A DNA stretch of 64,000 nt from Branchipolynoe longqiensis (taxonomy: Eukaryota > Annelida > Polychaeta > Phyllodocida > Polynoidae). This document shows positions 33,190-43,685 of the stretch, piece by piece. The notes under the pieces are model-generated. The model was not told the origin of the DNA. It did not search any database and saw only the letters and a list, made by a program, of their open reading frames with translations. Made by a program: the position numbers and the translations under genes. The stretch spans positions 35,504,481 through 35,568,480 of the forward strand of contig CM059196.1 of NCBI GenBank assembly GCA_030323885.1. The letters are read 5' to 3'. Every line of letters starts with the position of its first letter. Positions within the stretch are counted from its first letter, which is position 1.

Positions 33190-33585
33190 GATCATCGTCC
33201 ACTGGGCGATTCAGTAGAGTGCCGGCCTCACTTCTGGGATATCGCGAGTTTGGTTCCCAGTCGAGTCAAACCAATGACTTATAAAATTGACATTTGTCAC
33301 TTGCTAGCCTGGTGCTTGGCATTACTAGGATAGAGCAAGGATTGGGTAGTTCAGTGTCAGGATAATGTGACTGAGTGGAATATTGGGTCATGGTGCCGTG
33401 GCCTGATTTCCCAGTGGGGCAGCACTATAAAGTCATCATGAGTGTGCACTGTCACAAGTCGCTGCTTGTCATGTTATGACATTAGATGTTTACAGGACGT
33501 ACAATTCCAACAACCATCCATAGGTCAGTACCCATCCTGATATGATCTTAGATGTTGCCAGGGTGTAAAACTCCAACAACCCACC
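33190..33585 (+). mobile_element. SINE-A with one extra tandem 3' tail
   Basis: Type-1 head (GGCGATTCAGTAGAGTGCCG..) and full body. The last 66 bp are repeated: GTCGCTGCTTG.. starts at 33458 and GTCAGTACCCATCCTGATAT at 33524. This is the same tail unit that is massively amplified at 49097-49635. Confidence 0.85.
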
Positions 33586-33708
33586 ACCCACCACCACCAC
33601 TGCCAGCACACATACACACACGCCCCCCCCCCCCTCCGTATTAATCTGCTCAGGACACGCCCAGTCATGCCCGGTCTCTGCGCGTTGTGCGACCAACCAA
33701 TTAGAGAA

Positions 33709-33723
33709 GCGCCCCCTAGCAAC
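33709..33723 (-). promoter_or_regulatory. CTCF-like motif
   Basis: The minus strand reads TTGCTAGGGGGCGCT, close to the CTCF core consensus. One of several such sites; functional status unknown. Confidence 0.25.
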
Positions 33724-33769
33724 AAAGCCGGCGGGATGTCCGGCCCAGACGCCCCACGTCGGACTCCCC

Positions 33770-33987
33770 GTCCCCTGACCCCCGTCCCCCCATCCCCCCG
33801 TCCCCCCGTCCCCCCGTCCCCCCGTCCCCCCGTCCCCCCGTCCCCCCATCCCCCATCCCCCATCCCGCCCATGCCCCCGGCCCCCTCGTCCACCCGGCCC
33901 CCACGTCCCCCCATCCCCCCCCCCCCCCCCCCATCCCCCGCTCCCCCCATCCCCCGTCCGCCGTCGGCCCCTGCCCCCCCTGCCCGC

Positions 33988-34018
<31 letters not shown>

Positions 34019-34020
34019 CA
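33770..34020. repeat. (CCCCCCGT)n and poly-C
   Basis: GTCCCCCCGTCCCCC units, then C runs near 33913-33930 and 33990-34017. The Pro-rich plus frame and Gly-rich minus frames are artefacts. Confidence 0.9.
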
Positions 34021-34129
34021 CACACGGCGGAAGCCCGGTGAAAGGCGGTAGCAGACGGTGCCAGCTTGGCACCGCCTGCCTCCTCTGGCGGGCACTGCTT
34101 GCCGCCCTGTTTGTTAACCAATTCACCAT

Positions 34130-34760
34130 CGCCCATGTCGTCTGCTCTGAACAAGAATTGTAGTCTGCTGTTCTACAAAGTTGATTAAGCTATTATTATT
34201 TCACAGAAACTCGTCTATTTTGGGTTAAGATAGCACTTGATGTACCTTATAATTATATTCCCGTCAGTGCTGGAAAACAAATATCGTCTGCCGTCCCACA
34301 AATTCGACCAAGCCATTTAGTTTTCCCACCAAGAGCAGTCTGATTTTGCTTTAAAAAGGGACAGAGAAAAAAGAGAAGAAGAAGAAGAAGAATAGACTTT
34401 CTCCCGCAATAAAAGTACATTGTCGTCTGCTTAATGATTGATTGGTGGTTGCTTTACGCCGTGTCGGCAGCATAGGCCATATTCACGGCGAGAAATGTTT
34501 GTTTTTGTTCAAACCATCGCCTTTACATGTAAAAGCATACAATCAATTTTGTGTCAAAGGACACTCATGAATTTTGTAAACTCTGTCGTCTCCTCTGAGT
34601 CTGAGCAAACTTCCTGTCTGCTGTTCTACATATTGGTCAAAACTATATTTCATTTCACATTTACGTCGTCTGCCTTTGCTTAGAAAGACAGTGTACGTGC
34701 ATTTTAACTATACTATCGTCTGGTCTGAGCAATATTGTCGTCTGCTGAACTACACTTGCG
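34130..34760. repeat. Dispersed GTCGTCTGCT-type degenerate repeat
   Basis: CGTCTGCTCTGA, AGTCTGCTGTTCTAC, CGTCTGCCGTCCCAC, CTGTCTGCTGTTCTAC, CGTCTGGTCTGAGC and CGTCTGCTGAACTAC recur at irregular 50-110 bp spacing. A SINE-M is inserted in the middle. Confidence 0.5.
34434..34565 (-). mobile_element. SINE-M copy
   Basis: The reverse complement of 7320-7452 with the same CCGTGTCGGCAGCATAGGCC and TTACATGTAAAAGC phrases. Confidence 0.65.
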
Positions 34761-34982
34761 ACTTAACCTCCTTATTTGTTTCACTGAATGTTGTTTATCT
34801 TTACTTATTTTAATGCACATAAGCTGCAATTATATAAAACGTTGTCAGTTAATGTGTTTTGTGTGTGTTCTCCAGTGTGTGTGGCGCGAGAGGGGGGGGG
34901 GCACCCACCAATTACCCCGACAGCTGGGAGGGGGAGGGGGGTACTTCACCAATGCGCCAAGGAGGACTATATATATAAAGTA

Positions 34983-35125
34983 CAGTAAAACCTCTGTAAA
35001 TCGACCGACCTTGGGACATACTTTAAGTGGTCCATTTAGGGAGGTGGTCGGTTTAGGGAGTTAGAATATGGTCACAATGGTATTGTTGAGACCCAAATAA
35101 AGTGATCGATATAAAACCTGAGTTT
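34983..35125 (-). mobile_element. MITE-J, truncated
   Basis: TA then CAGTAAAACCTCT.., GACTTTAAGTGGTCC-like and TTAGAATATGGT, matching the reverse complement of the intact copy at 54159-54336. The far end is lost. Confidence 0.7.
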
Positions 35126-35139
35126 ACACTTTTATCGAC

Positions 35140-35340
35140 CCAAGGGATTTTTAACCTCCCACACCACATAGACATGGTATGAGAGCAACTGGCCTTTGAT
35201 GTCGCTGTAAGTTATACACAGCGGTAGAAATCCAAATTGGCAGAGTTGGGGGCATGGGGAATCGAATCACCGACCTTCAGATTAGGAGTCGTACCTAGAA
35301 AAAAGTCAGACACTCTAACCACTCAGCCACAGACTTACTT
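35140..35340 (-). mobile_element. tRNA-Ser-like repeat (SINE-S candidate)
   Basis: On the minus strand: TGGCTGAGTGGTTAGAGTGTC (A-box region), a longer variable segment, GGTGATTCGATTCCCC (B box), then a body ending GTGGGAGGTTAAAAATCCC. No cloverleaf end and no terminal CCA context, so this is a SINE or tRNA pseudogene rather than a working tRNA. It is the only copy in the window. Confidence 0.5.
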
Positions 35341-35345
35341 ATTGG

Positions 35346-36422
35346 GGGGTTTGTGACCTAATGGTCACTGGCTGCAGGACTGCAGCATTAATAAACGGTG
35401 CCATTAAAACGGCCCATTTTTGGTGTGTGTTGGTTCTTTTTTTTTTTGGGGGGGGGGGGTCTTTCCTTCTTGCTTTGTCCAGCTTGAGGGGTGGTTGGGG
35501 CTCCTCACGGTGACTTGTGCTGTGGTGCGGCGGTGGCCCATCAGGTGGCAATGCGTTCTTGGGCCCACGGTCCTGTACCTCGACCGGAGATCAAAGCGGG
35601 ATCTGGTGTCATTGGCAGCAGGGCCATGGGCGGCGCGTTGGTCCCCCGTCACAGGGTGGGTGGTCCAGTGCCGATGGCTCTTGGACCGGGGTGAGGTGGG
35701 TGGGTGTGGCTGTATCCCCAGTCCCAGCACCCACAACATCGGTGATCGAAGCCGGAACCGGCGTTGTGGGTGCCACAGAGAACACCACGCCATATATATA
35801 TATTATTAAACGCAGATTGGTTTAGTGTAAAATAGCGCGGCCGCTGGCTCCAACAGCCAGCCTACAGATAGCACTCTAAGCAGTCTTGTTTCTTGGCCAC
35901 CTGGCGTAAATAATACCGAACAGATTATGCAGTATTCTTGGCAGGCTGTGGATGTGGTTGGAACTGGTTGTTGGCGTGAAACTGGTTCATGTTAGAACCG
36001 CTCTTCTAGAATTACTCCTGGTGAGAGTTTTGTCTTCAATTTTTGTTTCTTTTAAATAATTTACTCCCTTTTTCCCTGATGCTCCATTCTGCCGGGAACT
36101 GGTAGCTGATGATTGGTTAATTTTCCGGAAGTTGATCCCCCCTTTAATTCAACTGCCGCCCCATCCCCTTGGTGCGCCCGCATTCTCTCCTGCATCAGTT
36201 TAACATGCACAAGAAATTCAAACAATATGTTATCGATTAAGCAAACAAGATTATATCTTACAAGAAAAACTTCAAAAACAGCTTTTAAAAGTTTGGGTAA
36301 ATGCATGGTATCGATGTGTAAATGTTCACATATTCACTCTGTTACAAATTCATACTAGCTTTTTTTGTTTTTGTTTTACATTTTGTGGGATAGATTGCAT
36401 GCGTGTAATATTACTTACATAC
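35346..36422. other. Unique sequence
   Basis: Poly-G near 35449-35459. Overlapping open frames (up to 129 codons) on both strands between 35404 and 35825 show no domain I recognise. No gene called. Confidence 0.4.
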
Positions 36423-36469
36423 CTGATATGACCTTAGATGTTGCTAGGACGTAAAACAACAAACAAACT
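36423..36469 (+). mobile_element. SINE-A 3' tail only
   Basis: CCTGATATGACCTTAGATGT..CTAGGACGTAAAACAACAAA, with a CAAAC tail. Confidence 0.75.
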
Positions 36470-36932
36470 TATTTACTTAACACACAGATGCATCAATAAT
36501 TGTTCTACTTGCTACAAAAAAAACTATGAATTAATTATCACCATCGTAATGTGGAAACCAAAGATCTAGTGCCCACTTTTAGAGAGTGACATATATATAT
36601 GATTGTTATACTCCGTAAAATTCAACCCATACTGGTGGCGCCATCTCGGCGCACCTCTCCTCAACCGGATGTTGACCAATGTCAGTGGCCCCGGAGGATC
36701 TTTTCTTGGCGTATATAGTTACCGTGAAAGCGAGGCTGTGGCTGAAGCTGTTCAGGTATGCTCGGTGCACGACGTAGGTGTTGCTCGGTAATGCTCGGCC
36801 GTGCTCGCCTAATTCGCGGAAGGCTGAGTGGTGTGTCGGCAATCGATCTCTGCTGATGTTATATGCACATGTCCACAATCCGCAGACCTGGTCAGCGTCC
36901 TACATAGGGAGCACTAGGGCTTTCGTTGTAGT
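36470..36932. other. Unique sequence
   Basis: No gene or repeat recognised. Confidence 0.4.
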
Positions 36933-37256
36933 ACCGGACGCAGTGGCCGAATCGGTAGAGCGCGGGCCTCACGTGCGGAAGGTCCGGAGTTTGGGGTCCC
37001 AGTTGAGTAAAACCGATGACTTATAAAATTGATACTTGTTGCTTCATAGCCTGGTATTCGGCATTAATAGGATAGGGCAAGGACTGGTTGGTTCAGTGTC
37101 CGGTTACTGGGATACCGAGATATTGTGTCATGGTACCAGCGGCCTGATTTCCCAATAGGGCAGCACTATAAAGTCGCCATGAGTGTGCACTGTCGCAAGT
37201 TGGTACCCAACTGATATGACATTAGATGTTGCCCGGATGTAAAACTCCAACAACGA
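36933..37256 (+). mobile_element. SINE-A, full length, type-1 head
   Basis: Head CGCAGTGGCCGAATCGGTAG and CGTGCGGAAGGTCCGGAG. Full body, tail CGGATGTAAAACTCCAACAA. Confidence 0.85.
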
Positions 37257-37500
37257 ACTTTATTTGTAGCAGGAGCAATGTCTTAGTAACGGAGCATGTC
37301 ATAAAACCCAAGTAGTTTGGGGCTTGATTTGAAATATAAACAGTGGGATGTTCCTAATAGTTTGTGGTTTATTTAACATGGATTTTGTAATGGGGCCAAA
37401 TGGTCCTAGAGTATATAAACTATTGATTGTCATCAAAGGATTATGCACCTATTATGGTACATGTATACTCTTACATTCAATATGTGGATTTGTTTCACAT

Positions 37501-38150
37501 TAAAGGGGCTGTCACACTACGACATATGGCCTTAGCGTATGCCTACGTATGTGATTTTCGACCGACATAGGTCGCCTTATGTCGGGGTGCATCGAGGCGC
37601 TAAACAATTTTTGTGCATATTCAAAATTGTCAACATATGTCGACATATGGCTGATATGTTCCTCATACGCTATGTGTACGCTAAGTGTACATTGGCGTAT
37701 GTTAGGAGCATGTTAGGGGTAGGTCGGGGTATGTTGGAACACGTTAGCTGTACATTCAGCCTGTTAGGAACGTGCAGTCCACGTACAGCCAACGGATGCA
37801 TAACATACTCCTAATGTACTCCGAATGTATGCCTGCCGTATCACCAGCATACTTAATGTATATGCCATACTTCTAGCAATGAAGTAACATGTGTAACATG
37901 TACCGTGAGCGTTTTTCAAACGTTTTGTGAACGTTTTGTGAGGCACATGAATGCTCTCATACGCTAGCAATAGGTCAGAGATACGTTCTGCATAGGTTAC
38001 GTACCTTGTGTGTTCGTTGTGTGTATGTTGTGTGTATGCCAATTTTTATCCCCCGCCCATGAAAAGTTCGACGAATGCCGACGTACTGGCAAATTCTCGT
38101 ACGTGGACCATGCGTTGACCCCGTACGTCGTAGTGTGACATACCCTAAAG
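37501..38150. mobile_element. TIR element H with 5-bp flanking repeat
   Basis: Terminal inverted repeats GGGCTGTCACACTACGAC (from 37506) and the complement of GGGTATGTCACACTACGAC (38127-38145). TAAAG flanks both sides (37501-37505 and 38146-38150), a possible 5-bp target duplication. The interior is full of CATATG/GTACG/CGTTAG short repeats, with no transposase. Confidence 0.7.
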
Positions 38151-38625
38151 ACAATTTTTCGGAGTATGGTTCTGCTTGCTACTGGTATGAAAATGCCTCT
38201 TTCCTTCCGTAACTTGGTTGCGAGGATGCTCATCCTCACAGTAGTCTACCAGTGTCAGTACTAATAATATCTATGTAAAACCATGGCGACACGAGCCTCT
38301 TTTCACAGTCAGTTCCAGCGAAACTTGAGCGAGAAAGCCAACTTGCCATCACTGACTAACGGTATAAGCCGTTAACACACCAGGAACCAGTAATTAACAT
38401 AAGTTCCTTCGTTGTTATGTGCTGAATATTATATTATGCGAATGTTTATAACCGGTACCATATCGGGTATATAATATTCTATTATTTGTTGTTGTCTTCG
38501 TTTTTTTGTGTCTATACATTACTTGATTAAAGGGAGGATATTTCAACGGTGACAATTGGTCTTCCCTCATTCCACTGCTCCGTCCCCTATCCCAGCTCAA
38601 GGTGTGTATTGAGGTTTTACATTTG
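38151..38625. other. Unique sequence plus a short dispersed repeat
   Basis: 38545-38595 (GACAATTGGTCTTCCCTCAT..) resembles 56465-56510, a small dispersed family of unknown type. Confidence 0.4.
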
Positions 38626-38962
38626 AACAATGAGTAGAGCGTCCGTCTCCTGTTTTGGGAGATCGGGAGATCCGAACCCATGAGTTTGTGGGTTCGCATC
38701 CTGGTCGAGTCAAACCACTGACTTAAACAATTGATACTTGTCAGTTCCTAGCCTGGCGTTCAGAATTATTAGGATAGGGCAAGGACTGGTTGGCTCAGTG
38801 TCATGATAATGTGACTGAGTGCGATATCAGGTCATGGTTGATGGCGGCCTGGTTTCCCAGTGGGGCAGCACTATAAAGTCGCCATGAGTGCACACTGTCA
38901 CAAGTCGGTACCCGTCCTGATATGACCTGTTGCTAGGATGTAAAACAACAAACAAACAAATA
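38626..38962 (+). mobile_element. SINE-A, full length, type-2 head
   Basis: Head GAGTAGAGCGTCCGTCTCC with a B-box-like GGGTTCGCATCCTGG. Full body, tail CTAGGATGTAAAACAACAAA. The ACCTTAGATG part of the tail is deleted (ATGACCTGTTGC). Confidence 0.85.
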
Positions 38963-38970
38963 CATTTCAA

Positions 38971-39185
38971 CACCACCTAAGGTTATTCATTATCAGGATG
39001 GGTCCACCAGACGAGTGCCACTTTGCAATCATAGCGACTTTATAGTGCTGTCCTATTGGGAGACAATGCCATTATGCACCACGGCCGAATAACATTATTC
39101 TGGTACTGAGCTAACCAGTTCTTGCCCTATGCTATTAACTTTGAGTTCCAGGCTAAGCAGGTAGGCACAACCTGTAAAATATTCC
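38971..39185 (-). mobile_element. Old, diverged SINE-A
   Basis: The minus strand is still recognisable: GGCATAATGG.., CACTATAAAGTCGC, AGCATAGGGCAAGAACTGGT. It is tail-to-tail with the younger copy at 38626. Confidence 0.7.
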
Positions 39186-39977
39186 GATAGTGATGCATTG
39201 GTGGGGGAATGCAAATGTTCTATTTGTGCAACAGGTATATAGGGCCAGGTGCATAGAGGTGTTTATGTGGTTGCTGGTGGCGCTTGCTTGATTGGTAAAT
39301 AGACATTGTGATGCTAGTAAGATAGTGAGTAATGGGCACTCAGAGCCCTACCAACTACCCCCTCCCCCCTCTGCTAGTCATGGATCACCACACACTCAGC
39401 TCAAGGTGGCCAGGGGAGCCACTCCGCTTGGTGGTGGTGGGCAGATCACTGTAATCATGGGGACCGGAAATGCTTCTTTCTTATTGGTGGAGCTAGAAAT
39501 GCTTGTTTCTCATTGGGAGAATGGGGTGAGTTGATACACTATACTGGATCCATGTACTATATAAATAATAAACCTGAGGGCTTGACTCTCTTCTTTCACA
39601 CTTTATACTCTTCCTTTCTCTTTTTGCCTGTATTGATTTCACTATAGCCTACCTACACAACTACAGATTCCAGCCGTGGACTTTACACACCACTTCATTT
39701 TCAAGCCGTCTCAATTTCTCAAGGCGTATTAAAAAATCAAATCAGGTTTCATACAGAATCAAATAGTGGCGACCTATCACATTATACCACTTGTTTAATA
39801 TTGAATAAGGACCCCAATAAAATATATCATTAGGAAGGGCTTAAAGAGCTAAGTAGATTTAATGAGTCATTGGTTTGATCCAGTCAACCAGTGATGGTTC
39901 ATCAAAGTATGGTATGTGCTCTCCTGTCTGTGGGAAAGTGGATACGTTAAAATACCCCTTGCTGCTTATTGGAAAGA
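39186..39977. other. Unique sequence
   Basis: No coding or transposon signal recognised in about 790 bp. Confidence 0.4.
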
Positions 39978-40167
39978 GTAGTGTAGTGGTCTGCACTGAC
40001 CTCTCAGGCAAGTAACCACATAGACAGGTAGGCGTGGGGAGTGTGTTGATATCAGGGAGCCTAGGTGGTGTAATGGTTAGCACACTGGCCCGGAATGCAA
40101 AGAGATGTGGGTTCGAGTCCCACTCTAGGCACAGTATTTCCCATTTTCATCACCCCCATGACAGTAG
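39978..40167 (+). mobile_element. T-element solo LTR with GTAG flanks
   Basis: A single 182-bp LTR (39982-40163), TGTAGTGG..CCCCATGACA, with GTAG immediately on both sides (39978-39981, 40164-40167). A lone terminal repeat with a flanking duplication is what LTR-LTR recombination leaves behind. It contains the best tRNA-like cloverleaf (40059-40130). Confidence 0.8.
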
Positions 40168-40364
40168 CCTATGTGGCGGCAGCAGGTTTACTCCAAAGAA
40201 ATATGTCAGAATGACTATGTTTGACGTCCAATAGCCGATGATGAAATCAATATGCTCTAGAGGCGTTGTTAAATAAAATAACCTTGTTGGATTGATCCAC
40301 TCGGGCATTGACCTCCCATATGGGAAGCTAACCAGTACTATTACTGAGTTGGCTACTGCATCGC

Positions 40365-40772
40365 ATCAAAGACCCTATAACACTAAGTCAGCTCACTATT
40401 TCACTAAGACAGCTCACTCCCTATCTCTCCCATGGTAATGTAAATTTTGCAGTGCCACCTTGTGGTGGGTTTGATCACCCCGGCTGCTGGTTGGTGTTTC
40501 ACATGTAAACACATACAATTATGGTATACATGATATAGGTAAGTATGAATACACATCAATATGAAATTGCTATGAACAAATATGTATCATTATCAGCATT
40601 ATCATCATTATCACCATCATCACATATCTTTCACATTCATATATACATTTATACATATAATATAGCAACTGTGTAATCAAGAGAACAACTAGCGCACCCG
40701 GTGATGGGTTTCATAATTTTGATTACACAGTACAGGCTGAATGAGCCGTCTTAGTGTTATAGGGTCTTTGAT
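40365..40772. mobile_element. TIR element K, 408 bp, 23-bp perfect inverted repeats
   Basis: ATCAAAGACCCTATAACAC.. at 40365-40387 and its exact complement at 40750-40772. Pairing extends loosely further (CAGCTCA against TGAGCCG). The interior is AT-rich and non-coding. No clear target duplication. Confidence 0.75.
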
Positions 40773-41280
40773 CAGATCCATGTCTCATGAATCACGTGGT
40801 TTGTTACAGCATACATAACCTGATCTGTATCTTGACACACTAAATGGCAATGCCAAACTGATTTGATCTGAAATGACATCAACAGGTTGTAAGCAGAAAT
40901 GACTGCTGCAATTGTTGATTTTTTGTTGTTGTCGTTAAAGACATTTTCAGTAGGGTTCTTTCTTTATTCTCACAGATGGAATATTCACCCCCCCCCCCCC
41001 CGTAAATTGTGAAGACAAAAACAAAGGGGTCACACAAAAACTGCCCTGGATGTCATTACGGAAATTGTCCCCCGCGTCGGCTTCTTGTTACTTGCTGCGA
41101 CAAAGAAGTTGAATGTTATTTTAATAAGAATTGACTTAAGCAGGCATCATTGGAATCGAATTAAGAATTTATTAAATAATCAGGAATTAAATAAGAAAGA
41201 CCGTATGTAAAATAATTCTCGGGGGTTAAGAAAGAGGACACACAAAAACCCGGCTGTAGATGATTTAGTTCGCTGATTAG
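40773..41280. other. Unique sequence with a poly-C run
   Basis: C run near 40988-41001. Nothing else recognised. Confidence 0.4.
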
Positions 41281-42112
41281 GGTGTGGGGAGGGTGGGGAA
41301 GAGGGTGGGGGACGGGGGGAGGAAGGGGTGGGAAGGGTATGAGGGGAGGGGGGGTAGTGTGTGGGGAGGGCTTGTGGGAAGGGGTGGGAAAAGGGGTGAT
41401 GGTGGAGGGTTGGGGGTTGGGGTGTGGAGTGGCGTGGGAAGGGGGTGTGGGAAGGGGGTGTGGGGTTTGGGGAAGAAAAAGGTTGTGGGGAATGGTGGAG
41501 GAGGAGTTATGCAGAGCGTTGTGGGAAGGGTGTGGGAGGATGGGGTGGGGAGGGAGGGAGGCGGTGATGGGGAAGGGGGTGTGGGGAGGGAGTGTGGGGA
41601 GAGGGTGTGTGGGAGGGGTTGTGGGGAGGGAGTGTGGGAGAGGATGTGTGGGAGGGCGTGGGGTGGGGAGGGAGTGTGGGGAGAGGCTGTTGGGAGGGGT
41701 TGTGGGTAGGGAGTGTGGGGAGAGGGTGTGTGGGAGGGCGTGGGGTGGGGAGGGAGGGAGGCGGTGATGGGGAAGGGGGTGTGGGGAGGGAGTGTGGGGA
41801 CAGGCTGTTGGGAGGGGTTGTGCGGAGGGAGTGTGGGGAGAGGGTGTGTGGGAGGGCGTGGGGTGGGGAGGGAGGGAGGCGGTGATGGGGGAGGCGATGT
41901 GGGGAGGGAGTGCGTGGAGAGGGTGTTGGGATGGGTTGTGGGGAGGGAGTGTGGGGAGAGGGTGTGTGGGAGGGCGTGGGGTGGGGAGGGAGGCGGTGAT
42001 GGGGGAGGCGATGTGGGGAGGGAGTGTGGGGAGAGGCTGTTGGGAGGGGTTGTGGGGAGGGAGTGTGGGGAGAGGGTGTGTGGGAGGGCGTGGGGTGCCG
42101 GCGTGGGGCATG
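41281..42112. repeat. G-rich GTGTGGGGAGGGAG minisatellite with ~115-bp higher-order units
   Basis: Short GTGTGGGGAGGGA, GTTGTGGGGAGGG and GCGTGGGGTGGGG modules. The marker GCGGTGATGG recurs at 41561, 41761, 41879 and 41993 (spacings 200, 118 and 114). Frames are open for over 300 codons on the minus strand (Pro/Thr/Ser/His) and ~280 on the plus (Gly/Val/Trp) purely from composition. It ends exactly where a LINE fragment begins. Confidence 0.9.
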
Positions 42113-42730
42113 GAGAGATGAGAGCATTGTGTCGACTGCCACTGACATTCAGCGACCACATCCAGGAAGCCACCAACAGAGCTAATGGAATACTGGCTAT
42201 CATTCGAAGATCGTACACATGCCTAGACGAGGATGTTGTACGCAGACTGTACACATCCCTTGCACGTCCACTTTTGGAATATGGAAATGTTGTGTGGTCA
42301 CCACTCTACAGGAAGGATGCTGAATCAATTGAGAGGATCCAAAGAAGGGCAACGAAGCTTGTACATGGATTCGATGCAATACCCTATGAACAACGTATGC
42401 ATCATTTGAAGATCCCAAGCATGTACTACAGACGGGCCCGGGGGGATATGATTGAAGTATTCAAATATCTCCATGGTATCTACAAGACAGGCGGCCCCCT
42501 TATCAGAGACTCCAACACCTGGACCAGAGGGCACTCCCTGAAGCTGAGGAAGCGGTACTCCAGACTTTAGGCTTTAGGGTGGTTGACCTGTGGAATGACC
42601 TGCCGGAGAGTGTCATAGCAGCAGAGTCGGTGAACTGTTTCAAGTCCCAACTGGATGCATACTGGTCAAGCATTACATATATCTTGGAGCCAGTGACAGT
42701 TGCTACGATCGACCACATCTGAACAACTGT
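42113..42730 (+). pseudogene. LINE reverse-transcriptase C-terminal fragment, frameshifted
   Basis: One frame gives LTFSDHIQEATNRANGILA, RPLLEYGNVVWSPLY, RIQRRATKLVHGF and HSLKLRKRYSRL. This is the classic block following the polymerase core in Jockey/CR1-like non-LTR elements. After a stop near 42570 the homology continues in another frame as VVDLWNDLPESVIAAESVN then FKSQLDAYW. The start also looks shifted (VDCH-like in a neighbouring frame). The polymerase core is absent. It belongs to a different family from the 7617 fragment. Not functional. Confidence 0.8.
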
Positions 42731-42844
42731 CTCCATTTCTATTAATTAAGAGCGGCTAACAGGTCCAAGGCCTATTATAGCTGTATCCTATTGATTGATG
42801 TCACTGTTTGTAAATCGTCAGATTCCGGTTTAATTTCACATTGA

Positions 42845-42860
42845 CCCGGCAGGGGGCGCC
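42845..42860 (+). promoter_or_regulatory. CTCF-like motif
   Basis: CCGGCAGGGGGCGCCTA closely matches the bilaterian CTCF core. It lies just after the LINE fragment; binding untested. Confidence 0.3.
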
Positions 42861-43019
42861 TAAGAAACACAGCTAGAAACATGAATTGGGACGAAATTGC
42901 GGCTCAGGCCACAGTCCGGCCGACATAGACATAGTTGTGTGGGTGTGGATGGGGTGGGGGTGGGGTGGGGGTGCTGTCATTGCCTCCCATTAACTCAACT
43001 TGATGCCTGCCGACGGTGG

Positions 43020-43685
43020 TTGCTCCACTGTTTCACCATCACTACCACGTTCCTCCCTCACTCCCCCTCACTGCTCCATCCCTGCTCCCCTCTTGTTCCC
43101 CCACTTAGTCTCCTCTGTTCCCCATTTGTCCCAACATTACTCTTCTGTTCTTCCCTCACTGTCCCTCACTGTCCCTCATTGTCCCTTACTGTTCCCCACT
43201 CTTTTCCTCCACTTCTCCCCTGTTCCTCCAACTGCTCCCCCATTACTTTGTTGTTCATCTACCACTGCTCCTAACTGCTCTCTCCCTGCTACTCACCCTT
43301 CGCCCCACTTCTCCCCTGTTCCCCAACTTCCTCCCCCCCATTACTACCCCGTTCCTCTCTCACTGTCCCTCACTGCTCCCTCACTGCTCCCTCCCTTCTC
43401 CCTCACTGCTCCCTCACTGCTCCTCCACTGCTCCCTTACTGCTCCCCAACTGATCCCTGACTGCTCCCTCACTGCTTCCTCCCTGCTCCCTCCCTGCTCC
43501 TCCCCTGCTCCTACCCTGCTCCCTCCCTACTCCCTCCCTTCTCCCTCATTGCTCCCTCACTGCTCCCTCCTTGCTCCCTCACTGCTCTCTCCTTGCTCCC
43601 TCACTGCTCTCTCCCTGCTCCCTCACTGCTTTCTCCCTCTCTGCTCCCTCCCTGCCCCCTCCCCTGCTCCTCACCAGTTCCCTCA
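43020..43685. repeat. CTGCTCCCTCA minisatellite
   Basis: Units of 10-12 bp (CTGCTCCCTCACTGCTCCCT), becoming regular after 43370. The plus strand is open for about 250 codons of Ser/Leu/Pro/Cys repeats. No gene called. Confidence 0.9.

Noticed and set aside
35404..35825. Overlapping ~129-codon frames on both strands
   Set aside because: Moderate GC with few stops. No motif, and equally long frames on opposite strands suggest chance.
41161..42254. Two minus-strand frames of over 320 codons, Pro/Thr/His rich
   Set aside because: They run through the G-rich minisatellite in two frames at once. Mucin-like appearance is repeat translation; no signal peptide or unique domain.
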